DNA of 64,000 bases from Pseudevernia furfuracea (Eukaryota > Ascomycota > Lecanoromycetes > Lecanorales > Parmeliaceae). Shown piece by piece: positions 44,105-54,830 of the stretch. Where the stretch lies: NCBI GenBank assembly GCA_022315425.1, contig JAIUPT010000021.1, positions 1,364,001-1,428,000 on the forward strand. The letters run 5' to 3'. The notes beneath the pieces were generated by a model. The model searched no databases and was not told the DNA's origin. It saw only the letters and a program-made list of their open reading frames with translations. The position numbers and the translations under genes are program-made. How positions within the stretch are numbered: the first letter of the stretch is position 1; each line of letters opens with the position of its first letter.

Positions 44105-45617
44105 ATGCTGTTGGAACCCCCCCATCCTACTTCTCAAGCGGGCTCAGGTCCCCAGTGTCAACATGATCTCGTATGTATCGGATTTGGACCAGCGTCCTTG
44201 GCCATCGCTATTGCTCTTCATGACCGCGAAATCAAAGCTCGAGTCCTATACATAGAAAGACAGAGGAGTTTTATATGGCATGCTGGCATGCTTCTCCCCA
44301 ACGCGCGCATGCAAATCTCTTTCCTCAAGGACCTGGCCACATTACGAAACCCCCGATCAAAGTTTACTTTTGTCAACTATCTCAAGTCCAAAAACCGTCT
44401 CGTCGCATTCACCAACCTTTCAACGTTCCTGCCCCTGCGCGAAGAATACAATGACTACATGTCTTGGTGTGCTTCGCACTTCGAACAAGACGTCCAGTAT
44501 GGCCGAGAAACCATCTCTATATCACCGACCGAGAACCGCAACGGGGCCATCCGGTCATGGCAGGTGGTTTCCACAAACGTCGATACGAATGAAATAAGCA
44601 CCGTCACCGCGAAAAATGTGGTTGTTGCTATAGGCGGGAAGCCCAGGATACCGCCTGCATTTTCAACTGCCGGGCTTGACTGCAGGATTGTCCACTCTTC
44701 TTTATATTCAATCGCCGTCCCCAGAGTCTTGACGGACGCAAACAAGGCATATAATGTGGCTGTTATTGGGGGTGGCCAAAGTTCGGCAGAGATCTTCAAC
44801 GATTTGCAAAGTCGATATCCACACTCCTACATAACTCTTTTCACTGGAGCATCTGCGCTCAAACCCAGCGATGACAGTCCTTTGTGGGTCTTTCACAACT
44901 CTACAACATGAGCATCACTAATTGCACCTGGGCTTCCTAGTGTGAACGAAGTCTTCGACCCCGAACGCGTTGATACATTTTACCATCTCCCAACCGAATC
45001 ACGACAGAAGACAATTTGGAGTGACAAGGCAACAAACTACGGAGTAGTACGGCCAGAACTTCTAGATCGAATGTACGAGAACATGTACCACCAACGCTTG
45101 CATCAGCCGGACCAAAGCAAATGGCAGCACCGGATCCTGGCGTGGCGGGAGGTCGTCGGGTCTGAGGTCTGTTCGGATCGTCGGCTACGGCTCATGCTGA
45201 AGAACACCTCAAACGGAGAGAGCAGCATGTCGGATTCAAGCTTTGATCTGATTTTGCTGGGGACGGGGTATGAGCGGAATGGACATGAGGAATTGCTGGA
45301 ACCGACGCGGCACTTGCTCCAGGACGACCGGTATGCCGTGACAAGGAACTACGGGCTCACGTTCCGCAAAGATGCCGTGGCCGACGGTTGTGGGATCTGG
45401 TTGCAAGGCTGCTGCGAGGATAGTCACGGGGTGAGTGGTTGCACTCCTCCTACAATTGCACGCGGGCAAAGATGTTGACTGAACTGACTGACTATCAATA
45501 CCCCGTCCGTAGCTCAGCGACACCCTTCTTTCCATCCTCGCGGTGAGAGGAGGCGAGATGGTGGACTCGATGTTCCCACTGCAGACGCCAGGCAAACCGG
45601 CATGCGCCAAGCTTTGA
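44105..45617 (+). CDS. sidA: L-ornithine N5-monooxygenase (SidA type)
   Basis: Three exons (44105-44883, 44941-45430, 45513-45617), 457 aa, all phases consistent (57- and 82-nt introns). It hydroxylates ornithine at N5 using FAD and NADPH, the committed step of hydroxamate siderophore synthesis. FAD site CIGFGPASLAIAIALHD (~22-38); MQISFLKDLATLRNPRSKFTFVNYL substrate region; NADPH site AVIGGGQSSAEIFNDLQ (~217-233); ALKPSDDSPFVNEVFDP spans intron 1; the FDLILLGTGYERN element (~365) is the conserved D-x3-(L/F)-x-TGY motif; SHGLSDTLLSILAVRGG closes the fold across intron 2. No ATG precedes 44105 in frame, so the N terminus is shorter than in Aspergillus SidA. Divergent from the NRPS. Confidence 0.93.
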
Positions 45618-46926
45618 TAGCCCGGTCTGTTCTCTACGCCAGTCCTTGCAGCTCCATGGACGACATAGGTCACCATCGTCTATTTCAAACAAAAGTAGTC
45701 CAGGGAATCAGTCGATGTGCCGATCAAAGGAATTGCCCAAAAGGACTGCTCTTGCTCGACAGACATTATTCTTGGGTATAACCCGGGGGGGGGAGGGTGG
45801 AGGGGGAGGGGGGGGGGGGGGGAGTGTGGAATGCAAAGTCTAGCGCAAAAGTATATAAGGTACAAAAGACATCGTCCAACCGACCGTTGAAAGCCGGGGA
45901 ATTCGGCTGGAAAAAAAATCCATCTCGTTCCCCGTGCCAAAACCGGCCACCGTGATCAATGTAGGTATGTGGTGTGGAGCGTTTTATCCGTTCAGGGTGG
46001 TACCAGCTGCTGCCCCAATCTTACACCCAGCATCATCCGTACCCGCCCTCCCCTCTTCAACAGCTGCTGTGTATTTCGTATGCTTTCGATGCAGGGGGGA
46101 CTTTTATATCAGAGGGGTGTTGTTGTGGGTTGGGGGGACTGATGTTGGAACCATCTGCTATGGAGTCACTACGTGGTAGCCGTGAACGCGGAGGGAGATC
46201 TTTTTTTTGCTCTGGAGATTAGGCGATGGAGAAGTCTTGGGAGTCTGATTGGGGGAGGGGAAGGGGAAGGGGGGAGGTGGTATGATTGGGGGAGGGGGAA
46301 GGGGGAAGGGGGAAGGGGGAAGGGGGAAAGGGGGGAAGTAGTATGATTGGGCTGGGTGGATAGTTGGCTGTCGACCTTCTAATGCGCACTACCGTTATTT
46401 ATCTTTCATGGGAATTTCTCGTGGTTATTATGATGGTGGTTTGGCAGAGGACTTTGCAGAATTTCAAATGCGCACCGGGAAAGGGCTACGGTTTGGGACG
46501 ACTGCAAGATACCTTATGTTGGCGTTTTATTTGTGGGAGTCTTGAGGGGTCAGGCTTGTTTGGATTTGGAGTACCTTCGCCTCAATGTGGGATGGCATAC
46601 TTGGACGCGGAATCCTGATGCACAACTCGCGCGGCTCCCCGCACGTTTATCCACTTTGTGATCTCCTGAACCTTCTCCCCCGCGCTTTGAGCGTCTAGGC
46701 AAAGTAGATAGGTCAGTGCCTAGGATGGTGAAAATCTCCGTGATCACCGTCACCACCGTGACAATCATGCTCCAAGTCCTTAACGGCGACAGTCCCCATC
46801 TCGGCCGTGATCTGCCCGAGGCTCCAATGGACTGAGGAAGTGTGAGTCTGGCTCTGTCGCCGGTGACGTGCCTGGGCTGCTAAGAGGTGAGTTCAGTTCA
46901 TCTGAGGCTGAGGCATGGGACCTGGC
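45618..46926. other. Intergenic region with G-rich tracts
   Basis: No supported gene. Contains a nearly pure G run at 45785-45823 and a GGGGGAA-type array at 46251-46337 (listed separately). Confidence 0.5.
46251..46337 (+). repeat. GGGGGAA tandem array, G-quadruplex candidate
   Basis: Repeated GGGGGAA/GGGGAA units, broken once by GTGGTATGATT, supply many closely spaced runs of four to six G with two-base loops. The ATGATTGGG word recurs at the start, middle and just after the array, suggesting duplication of a larger unit. Confidence 0.75.
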
Positions 46927-47424
46927 TTACTTCTCGTCATCCTCCACCGAGGACCCTTTGCTTGCACGATCAAGAATTCTACGAATGCGCTCTTGGATGA
47001 GCGTAGACCGCTCATTCAGGTTGTCAATGACGTTGACGACTAGTTCGTGAAGCTGCTGAAGTTCTGTCGTCTGCTCAATGGAGGTACCCGATGACGCATC
47101 ATCTTCAGAAGCGCTTGGGCCAGCTTCGGAGAGTTCCTGAAGGATTTCATCAAGAAAGGTGTCTAGATCCTCGAGCAGCTTCGCGACTCCTTTTGAGACT
47201 TCTTGGCTGGTGAATGAATTCCCTAGCCTGGACTCAAGCGAGGATCGACCCGCTCGAAGAGCCTCAACGTTTAGAGTCCACATCTCCAGACGGTCCAACT
47301 CGGCTGTCCAAGAAACAAGGGGAAATTCTTCCTCATGGCAATAGTCAGGCTGCTCTGCTCGTGCTTTGAGTTGATTGAAGGATTCTAGGCATGCTGTGAG
47401 TGTGGTGCTGATCGAAGTTGACAT
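46927..47424 (-). CDS. Hypothetical helical protein, possibly an N-terminal fragment
   Basis: 165-codon ORF. SISTTLTACLESFNQL, a WTAELDRLEMWTLNVEALRAGRSSLESRLG segment and a following helical/acidic stretch resemble the N-terminal domain of a large fungal family usually annotated as acuF-like or C2H2-type proteins, which are several times longer. The stop codon overlaps a good donor (GAGAA/GTAAGC). A downstream exon using a CTCTTAG or adjacent CAG acceptor near 46885 would add only ~33 residues, so either way the protein is short. Best read as a truncated relative; the family match is from memory and moderate. Confidence 0.45.
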   Translation of the reverse strand: MSTSISTTLTACLESFNQLKARAEQPDYCHEEEFPLVSWTAELDRLEMWTLNVEALRAGRSSLESRLGNSFTSQEVSKGVAKLLEDLDTFLDEILQELSEAGPSASEDDASSGTSIEQTTELQQLHELVVNVIDNLNERSTLIQERIRRILDRASKGSSVEDDEK

Positions 47425-48150
47425 TGTTCCGTTCCTACGGATCTAGTGGTTCTTCTTAGAATCACTTATGTCTGTCAAAGTAACGCTAAAGGTGGAAGAG
47501 TCAAAGAGAGCATCTTTTCAAATAGAGACCTCGTTTTAGCTGCGTTTCATGCGTTGCGGTCGTCTCAGTGGCGGCCAATCGAGAGTGCAGAGAGACCCTC
47601 CAGCCATTTCTGCTGTTAAAATTTTGTACTCCACCCTCTTTAAATAGAGCAGTCTGGAAGAGAAACGTCACATTATCTAAGCTAAGGCAGCTGGCCTCGT
47701 GCTGTCCGTTTCGCCAAGAGTGTTTAATAGTCCGCAGCACGGAGACCGGAAGTGATACTTGTGGGAAACCGCCAACATTCTTTAAACTTTCCTAGGAGAT
47801 GTGGGGCAATTCACGAAGACCAGATTCCTCGGCGGAACGTTGGCTTCAAGACTTGATTGATTGATGGGTGTTACAATCAAGAGATTGATGACACACGGGG
47901 AAACATTTCGCCGACGCCGCCTGCGGTCGAGATCAGGCACACACGCACATTATCTACGCATCTGATCCTGGTCTCGGGACATCCTCTACACACTTAAACC
48001 GGCCCTGCTGCCTTGTTATTCCCTCCTGAGTCTCTTCTCCTGCAAGACTTCATCCCCATCTCATACATATTAACGATAATGTCTCGATAACGCTTCTCAC
48101 GAAACCGACTGGCCAGCCTCGCCGCCTCGAGCTTACCAAAATTGCAAACC
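47425..48150. other. Divergent intergenic region
   Basis: 726 bp between divergent starts. CT-rich just before 48151. No supported ORF or motif. Confidence 0.45.
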
Positions 48151-49379
48151 ATGCACGACCCATTCCCCCTTCCTCCGCCCTCCCTGCTAGTACGCCTAAC
48201 GACACCACTTGCGAACGCGTTCTCCCTTCCCACCCTCTCGCTTCACATCCACGAGCTCCTCCTCGCAACCCTCGTCTACCACCTCATCTGCCGCTACATC
48301 TCCCCCTTCCTCTCAGCCCGCCTTTTTCCCCGCACCTATCCCGCTCTCAGTGCCCGCACTCGTCTGAATTGGGACGTCCATGTCGTCTCACTAGCGCAGT
48401 CGCTGTTTATCAATACGTTGGCCCTGTGGGTTATGTGGACAGATGAGGAGAGGGGGAGGATGGGATGGGAGGAACGAGTGTGGGGATATACGGGGGCGGA
48501 TGGCATGATTCAGGGATTCGCTGCGGGATACTTTTTGTGGGATCTCATTATGTGTGCGGGCAATGTGGCCGTGTTTGGATGGGGGCTGCTGGCGCATGCG
48601 GTGGCGGCGCTGGTGGTGTTTTCGTTGGGATTTGTGAGTACATCACTTACTTCTCCGGGGGGGGGGACAGTTCAGTCCTGGGCTGCAGGGAATGCGTGTG
48701 ACTGATGCGAGAAATACAGCGACCTTTTGTCAACTTCTACGGTCCCACCTTCATCCTTTACGAGCTCTCCTCACCCTTTCTCAACTTCCACTGGTTCTTC
48801 GATAAATTGCATATGACTGGCTCCCGACCCCAATGGTACAACGGCATGTTCCTCCTCTCCAGCTTTTTCTGCTGTCGCTTGCTCTGGGGCACCTATCAAT
48901 CGATCCGCGTCTCCCAGGACGTTTGGGCGGCACTGCACTACGACCCTCTCGTCAGGAGCTCGAAGGCAGTATTCGAGTCAGAAGCAGGGAGTGCGGAGAT
49001 CATGCGTTTTGCAGGCGAATACCCCATGCCGGCTTGGTTGGCGGTTGTTTATTTGAGCAGTAATGTTGTGCTTAATACGCTGAATTTCTACTGGTTTGGC
49101 AAGATGATTGAGACGATTAAGAAGAGATTTGCCGAGTCGAATGGTAAGAAGGGCGGAAGGAAGAGGGAGGATAAGGATGAGGGTGTGATGGTGGAGGGCT
49201 TGATGGATAGCAGTACGCTTATTACGGAGATTGCCGAGGATGAGGATATGCAGTATGGTGGGGAGGATATCATGTACGATGGGGAGGTGGAAGATGAGCT
49301 GAAGATGAAGAGTAGTTTCTTAGATGGGAAGGGTACGATTGAGGTTGAGAAGACAGAGATTAGACGGAGGAAGGGTTGA
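48151..49379 (+). CDS. TLC (TRAM-LAG1-CLN8) domain membrane protein
   Basis: Two exons (48151-48633, 48720-49379), 380 aa; the intron has GTGAGT and an ATACAG acceptor in phase 0. Several hydrophobic helices: around IHELLLATLVYHLICRY, VHVVSLAQSLFINTLALWV, the MIQGFAAGYFLWDLIMC segment, GLLAHAVAALVVFSLGF, MFLLSSFFCCRLLWGTYQS and LAVVYLSSNVVLNTLNFYW. The GYFLWDL motif, the RPFVNFYGPTFILYELSSPFLN segment and the N-F-Y-W end are typical of the TLCD/TMEM56-like TLC subgroup rather than ceramide synthases (no Lag motif with paired His). The C-terminal ~90 residues are Lys- then acid-rich and probably cytosolic. Lipid-related ER function is an inference from the family. Confidence 0.8.
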
Positions 49380-49624
49380 TGTAGGTGACTGCATTTTGAG
49401 GTTTTGTACATTTGAGCGTGTGTTTACTAAGACGACTCTCCGCTGCTTCATCTGGGCGTTGCGTCACTGGCGCCCGCGAGCGCAGCATTACTGCAGCCTA
49501 AGGTATATGAATGTTACGCTGGTATCATATCCGTAGGCAAATTCATTGTGCCACTGAAGCCGTTGCCCTTGATTTAGACGGCTGGGTACTTATTCATCCC
49601 TTGATATTTATGGGATGCTTCCAA

Positions 49625-51133
49625 TCAGCGCTTCTTCTTGATGACATGCATCCCATGCATCCACGGCCAGAGGACCTCTGGTATCCTCACACACACTTCT
49701 TTCTCATCCCAACCATTCTCCAATAGTGCAGCAAGGACTCTTGGTACAGCCAAAGCTGTTCCGTTGACAGTGGATGGGAAGTCCATCTTAGCCTGAGATC
49801 CAGTCGGGTTTCGTACCCTCGTGTTCAGTCGTCTTGTCTGGTAATCCGTACAGATCGATGTCGAGGTGACCTCACCCCAGCCACCATCTTTCTCACGCCT
49901 GGAGGGGAAGAATGCCTCAATGTCCTGTTTTCTGACGGCGCTAGCCCCTAGATCTGTCGATGACATCTCGAGTATGCGACAGTGTAGCCCAAGGCTCTGG
50001 AGTATTTCTTTCTGAATAGCGAGCATGGAGAGGAAAGCTTTGTCTTCGCCTCCTTGAGCAGTCCAACTAAACAATTCTACTTTCGTGAACTCGTGAACGC
50101 GATACAATCCTTTTGTTTCCACACCCCTGGCGCCTGCTTCAGCTCTGTAGCATCGGCTTGGCCCAACCATCTGAATTGGCAAATCCGCCTGGTCAATGAC
50201 CGCATCCGCCTTCATACCAGCAAGAGGTATTTCAGCAGTACCTGCGAGACTATGCGGTGGCCTGCTCTTTTCTTGATCCCTTTCACTCTGCTGTATACCG
50301 TAGACTTGCTGCTCCCCACTCTGATCACGAGGCCGGAATCCACAGGCTGAGGCAATGTGCGAGTAGACCATTGAGGGAGGTGTGACGACTGTGAAGCCTT
50401 GCTGCATAGCCACCCGGAGAGCGTATTGGATCAAGGCCTGCTCAAGTAATGCTGCTTCGTTCTTCAGATAGTACCATCCCCACCCGCTTGTTGTAGCTGC
50501 GCTAGCAAAATCTAGCAGGTCGAATTCGGTGCCGATATGGACGTGATTTCTCCATGTTCGATCGTAAGACGTGGAGGGAGGGTTGGGATGTTCATTGATG
50601 TAGCCCAAGATCTTAGGCTCGTCGCCTCTAGGCGTTTGGTCGCTCGTGAGATTTGGTAGCTCGAGTGCTAGATCCTCGATTTCGTCGTTCCATTGCCCCT
50701 CGAGAGCTTCAATGGTTTGCAATTGCTTTTTTACATTGCGAGCCTCTTCAAAAAGCTCCGTTTTCTCCTTGCCCTGTCCATCGTGACCTCCACCTTCAAT
50801 ACCACTGAAAGTTCGGGAATGAGACAGCTGCGTTCTGATTGCATTGTTCTTCTCCCGCAGTCCGCGCGCACTCTTTTGGGACTGAAGCCATTCGTCGAAT
50901 AGCTTGACTATCTTGAAGGGAGTCTCGCTCTGGGCTTTGTAGTTACGCTCAAGGCAGTTCTGGGAGTAGATTTGGGGATTCTGTCGGATGTGTTTGATGT
51001 TGATGAAGGGTTTAGGAGCGATTGAGGGCAGACTTTCGCGGCTTCTGAGACGGCATTGGGAGAAATGACGGCTCCCGTGCCCATTGAAGAGCTTTCTTCT
51101 TGGAATGAGAGCCTGTAAGTCCCATTTTGTCAT
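49625..51133 (-). CDS. DIA4: Mitochondrial seryl-tRNA synthetase
   Basis: Single exon. From the ATG at 51133 it is 502 aa; an in-frame ATG at 51190 would add 19 residues. I prefer 51133 because the new N terminus (TKWDLQALIPRRKLFNGHGSRHFS) is an Arg-rich mitochondrial presequence. The coiled-coil tRNA-binding arm (about residues 60-150) is followed by the class II catalytic core: TAEIPLAGM, motif 2 CYRAEAGARGVETKGLYRVHEF, KVELF, and motif 3 TVNGTALAVPRVLAALLENG. It charges mitochondrial tRNA-Ser. It lies 173 bp from the divergent UBE2O-like gene. Confidence 0.93.
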   Translation of the reverse strand: MTKWDLQALIPRRKLFNGHGSRHFSQCRLRSRESLPSIAPKPFINIKHIRQNPQIYSQNCLERNYKAQSETPFKIVKLFDEWLQSQKSARGLREKNNAIRTQLSHSRTFSGIEGGGHDGQGKEKTELFEEARNVKKQLQTIEALEGQWNDEIEDLALELPNLTSDQTPRGDEPKILGYINEHPNPPSTSYDRTWRNHVHIGTEFDLLDFASAATTSGWGWYYLKNEAALLEQALIQYALRVAMQQGFTVVTPPSMVYSHIASACGFRPRDQSGEQQVYGIQQSERDQEKSRPPHSLAGTAEIPLAGMKADAVIDQADLPIQMVGPSRCYRAEAGARGVETKGLYRVHEFTKVELFSWTAQGGEDKAFLSMLAIQKEILQSLGLHCRILEMSSTDLGASAVRKQDIEAFFPSRREKDGGWGEVTSTSICTDYQTRRLNTRVRNPTGSQAKMDFPSTVNGTALAVPRVLAALLENGWDEKEVCVRIPEVLWPWMHGMHVIKKKR

Positions 51134-51306
51134 GGTAGGAAGCCGCAGCTTGAAGAATTCTAAATTATTCGCTGCCACAGCTAGGTTCATCGGAAGAAAT
51201 CCCGCTACGGCAAGCGCTAACAGCGATTGCGCAGGCGAAACAATAAGTCGCTCCTGCCAAAGGCATGACACTCATCGTTCTTCAACATATCTGATTTCAC
51301 GGCAAG
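51134..51306. promoter_or_regulatory. Short bidirectional promoter, mtSerRS / UBE2O-like
   Basis: 173 bp (116 bp if the upstream SerRS ATG is used) separates the two start codons, so transcription signals must be shared or overlap. Confidence 0.55.
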
Positions 51307-54300
51307 ATGTCAAAATTCTTCTTCGAAGACACATGTTCCTTCAAGGCTGATCCAGCTATTGTTGGCACGGTCGAACGCACATGGAGTGATACTGAATCCT
51401 CATGGGAAGGCTTACTAGACTGTTATGTACACCGTGATCTGCCTTTGAAGGTTCGAAAAGCCTGGTTTGATCATGAGAAGCTTACTCCTGGTTATGTGAT
51501 CATTGCTTTCAGCCAGGACTATGATGGATTCTGTCTTGTCGCCGAAAGCTTTCTCCAGCTGGTCGAACGGTCTCTCGCTGCTGGAGATGTTGTCAAGAAA
51601 AGGCTTTCGGACACAATGAGTGGAACCGTGTTAAATACGTCTATCATGTGCTCTTTGCAACCTCTATGTAGCAAAACCGAGTTTTCGAGGCAGCAGTACC
51701 CTCCAATTCAAGGTCACACACCATCTCATGGACCTCACGCCCCAAAGAGTGCTAGGAAAAAGGCTACGACACCTAGTCCCAAGCTTGTTCATGGATTTCC
51801 AGCGCCGACCAGCGCTGAACCAAATTCATTGAAAACCGCAGTCCCACCTCTTCAAGCCCCTGCTTCAGATTTGAAGTTTTGGAACACCTATCGTGAAGAG
51901 GATACTCTGATCTACAAAGGATGGATTGGGCAAGTGAGATCTGTTCACGATGAAGTCACGATTCGTCTCGCTAATGGCAGCGTGGTCGTCGTTGAGGACC
52001 CAGAGGAGCTTGAAGAACCTTACTGGATTCCCGGTACTCCCTCCTATGAGCTCGCCCAGCGATTAGATCGTGCGGGTTACTACAGATATAACACTCCGAG
52101 CGTGAGCAAACCCCAATCGACCCCAGCTGAACCTTGCTACCCCGGCCAGCATGTTCAAACAAAGAAAGGCAATCTACGTTGTGGAAGATGGAAGTTTGGT
52201 GCCTATGATCCAGCAGTTACGCCCAGGGGGATAGTTGCTGAAGTTCGGAACGTACAACTTGAGGTTCGCTGGCTATCTCCAATTGCACCCCAAGAGGGTC
52301 CACAACTCCGACCATCGATGTTGTTAGAAGCTGAAAACCTTGAGACTGGAGAGGTTATCGTGTATGACCGAAGCAAGGCGCCCAAAGAACCGGTCGCAAG
52401 CGCACTCGCCAACGCCTCGTACAGTCCAGATATCGGCTTTGGCCGTAGAGTAAGGTTCAAGGATCCCACCAGTGCCGCAGTCAAGTATGGGGCTGCCACT
52501 GAAGGCGCCACTCATCCTAACTCAACGCCCATATTCGATCGAATACCTCGTGCTGTCACCCAAGGATTCGATATGAATGTGCTCCAGGTCGTCGCAACGT
52601 CTACCAGGGTCACGGTACGTTGGCAGGACTATTCTATCACCGAAGAGGATTCCACTCAGCTCTTTCCGTATCTGATTCCCGATGAGCATGACGTATGGCC
52701 TGGCGAGAAGGTCTCGTTCCTCCCTGACGAGGAGAAGCTAGGCGCCGAGATCCCAATCATTCGTCTTCACAAGGTGGGAGTAGTGCAGTCCGTCGACGCT
52801 CGAGAGCGAATCGCTCGTGTCAGATGGTTCGAGGGCACCGAAATCGATGTAGACGAAGCGAAGGCTTCTCGGTACTCAGCGTCAAAATACGGTAAGCTGC
52901 GTGACGAGATTGCAGAGATTCCTCTTTATGATATCGCTGGCCACGCGGCTTTGGCCATGAATCGAGGCGATATTGTTATGATTGCTCCGGAGCATGCCCT
53001 GTCACCGGCCCACGTGGATAGTGAAGAAAACCTGGGGTCATTTCCACCCCCACCCCTTGATCCTGATGGAGATCTTGGCATGCCGTACGCCCATTCTGAT
53101 TCGCTCCCCCTTTCGAGAGTTGCTCGGACATTACCACCATTTTATCCTGGATTATTGACAGTTCCTTTTGAAAGAGCTCGAATGCTATTGGGGCTGGTAG
53201 GTGGAGGTTCTAGCTCGACATCGCAAGAAAGCTCTCTTCCACAAGGTACTGAGTGTGTCGGGGAGGTTGCCGATCTCTGTCTTGACGGAGAAGTTGTAGT
53301 CCGGCTTGGGGCGGCTTCTAAAGTCCGTGAGGTCAAAGTACCTATGGAACGAGTGCTATTCATATCATCCGCGAATACAGATAGCTCAGACTATAGCGAT
53401 GAAGAAGATGACGACGATGAATCTTATTTCAGTGATGCTATGTCCGTGAGCGACGAGGAGACAGACCATGAAACAGATCAAGTATCAGTGGGGGCTATTG
53501 ATGTCTCTGTAGAGTATGAAGGTGGAGAGAAACTCAATGACGACGATGACGAGGAGATGTGGGCCACCGATGAAGAGGATGTCCGAGGCTTAGACACGCA
53601 GGAGTCCAGCAACGATGATGCTCAAGTAGATCAGCGTCTGGATCCCACAAAGGACGGGGTTGTTCAGCTTGATGTTGGAATGGCCTTGGAGCCGCCAACC
53701 GCAAGCTCTAGTGCTGACACATCTATGTCACTTTCCAGCCATCCCTCGATGCCACCTCGCTTCTCCGTGTTTGAGGCCGGGGCACCCTCGGATCATCACT
53801 TCTTCGGGTTGAATCGCCCACTGACCGCCGACCTTATGCGGCGCGTCATGAAAGAACATAAAATTATGCAATCCTCTCTACCAGACGGTATTTTCGTGAG
53901 GACTTGGGAGTCTCGACTCGATCTGCTGCGTGTACTGATCGTTGGGCCTTCTGATACGCCTTATGAATTTGCTCCTTTCGTCGTGGACCTCCACTTCGGG
54001 TCAGGATTTCCTTCGTCTCCACCCGATGCTTTCTTCCACTCTTGGACCAGTGGCTCGGGGCGTATCAATCCAAATCTCTATGAAGACGGCAAAATCTGTT
54101 TAAGTCTGCTAGGTACCTGGGATGCTAACGAGCGTAACGAGGAGTGGTCTTCTAAGAGATCGACCATGTTACAGATACTCGTGAGCTTGATGGGCTTAGT
54201 TCTGGTGAAAGAGCCGTATTACAGTGAGTATCCAACTGTGAATCTCTAACCCCTCGTCCACTGATGACTTGAGTGCATTTGGCTCGAGTACGACAGGATA

Positions 54301-54830
54301 GCTCTTGCTGCCCGTCGTCGATGATGTGAAATCTCAGCTACCTTTTCAATTCCGTCTGAACGACTGTCACGACCCTACGTGTATATTACCCGTTGCTTGG
54401 GCATCTGTACTGACTTTTCGTGATAGATGAAGCAGGCTTCGACGTGTTGATCGGCTCCGCGGAGTCTCAAGTACCCTCCGCATTGTACAGCGAAAAGGTC
54501 TACGTGATGTCCAAGGGCTTCATCAAGACCGCTTTGACAACTGTCCCACAAGGTCTGGCCGACGTCGTTCGGTGGCTGTATCTTCCATCGCAGCCAGGCC
54601 CACACCTCTTACGTCGCGTCATTGATGATTCGAAGAATCTGTTGGCCGATATCACCACCACGAGCGCAGTGGGTAGCACTTCTGGCAAGATGGACAAAGG
54701 CCTTCTCTACGGGGCACAACTTAGCACTGGGGCATCAATCTTGCTACGAAGAAACGTTGAATGGTTGGAGGATTTTCTGACACGACATGATGATGAGGAA
54801 ATGGTTGCCATGCACTATGGGAAGGTCTGA
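51307..54830 (+). CDS. UBE2O: UBE2O-type E2/E3 hybrid ubiquitin-conjugating enzyme
   Basis: Two exons (51307-54223, 54427-54830) with a 203-nt intron (ACA/GTGAGT...GATAG), 1106 aa. The long N-terminal half has repeated SH3-like barrel patterns (WIGQVRSVHDEVTIRL, GIVAEVRNVQLEVRW, KVGVVQSVDARERIARVRWFEG). An acidic stretch lies at ~690-725 (SDYSDEEDDDDESYFSD). The UBC domain (~830-1000) includes VGPSDTPYEF, FPSSPPDAFFHSW, NPNLYEDGKICLSLLGTW (active-site Cys931) and LVLVKEPYYNEAGFD, which is completed only across the intron. UBE2O enzymes ubiquitinate orphan and basic proteins without a separate E3. Confidence 0.9.
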
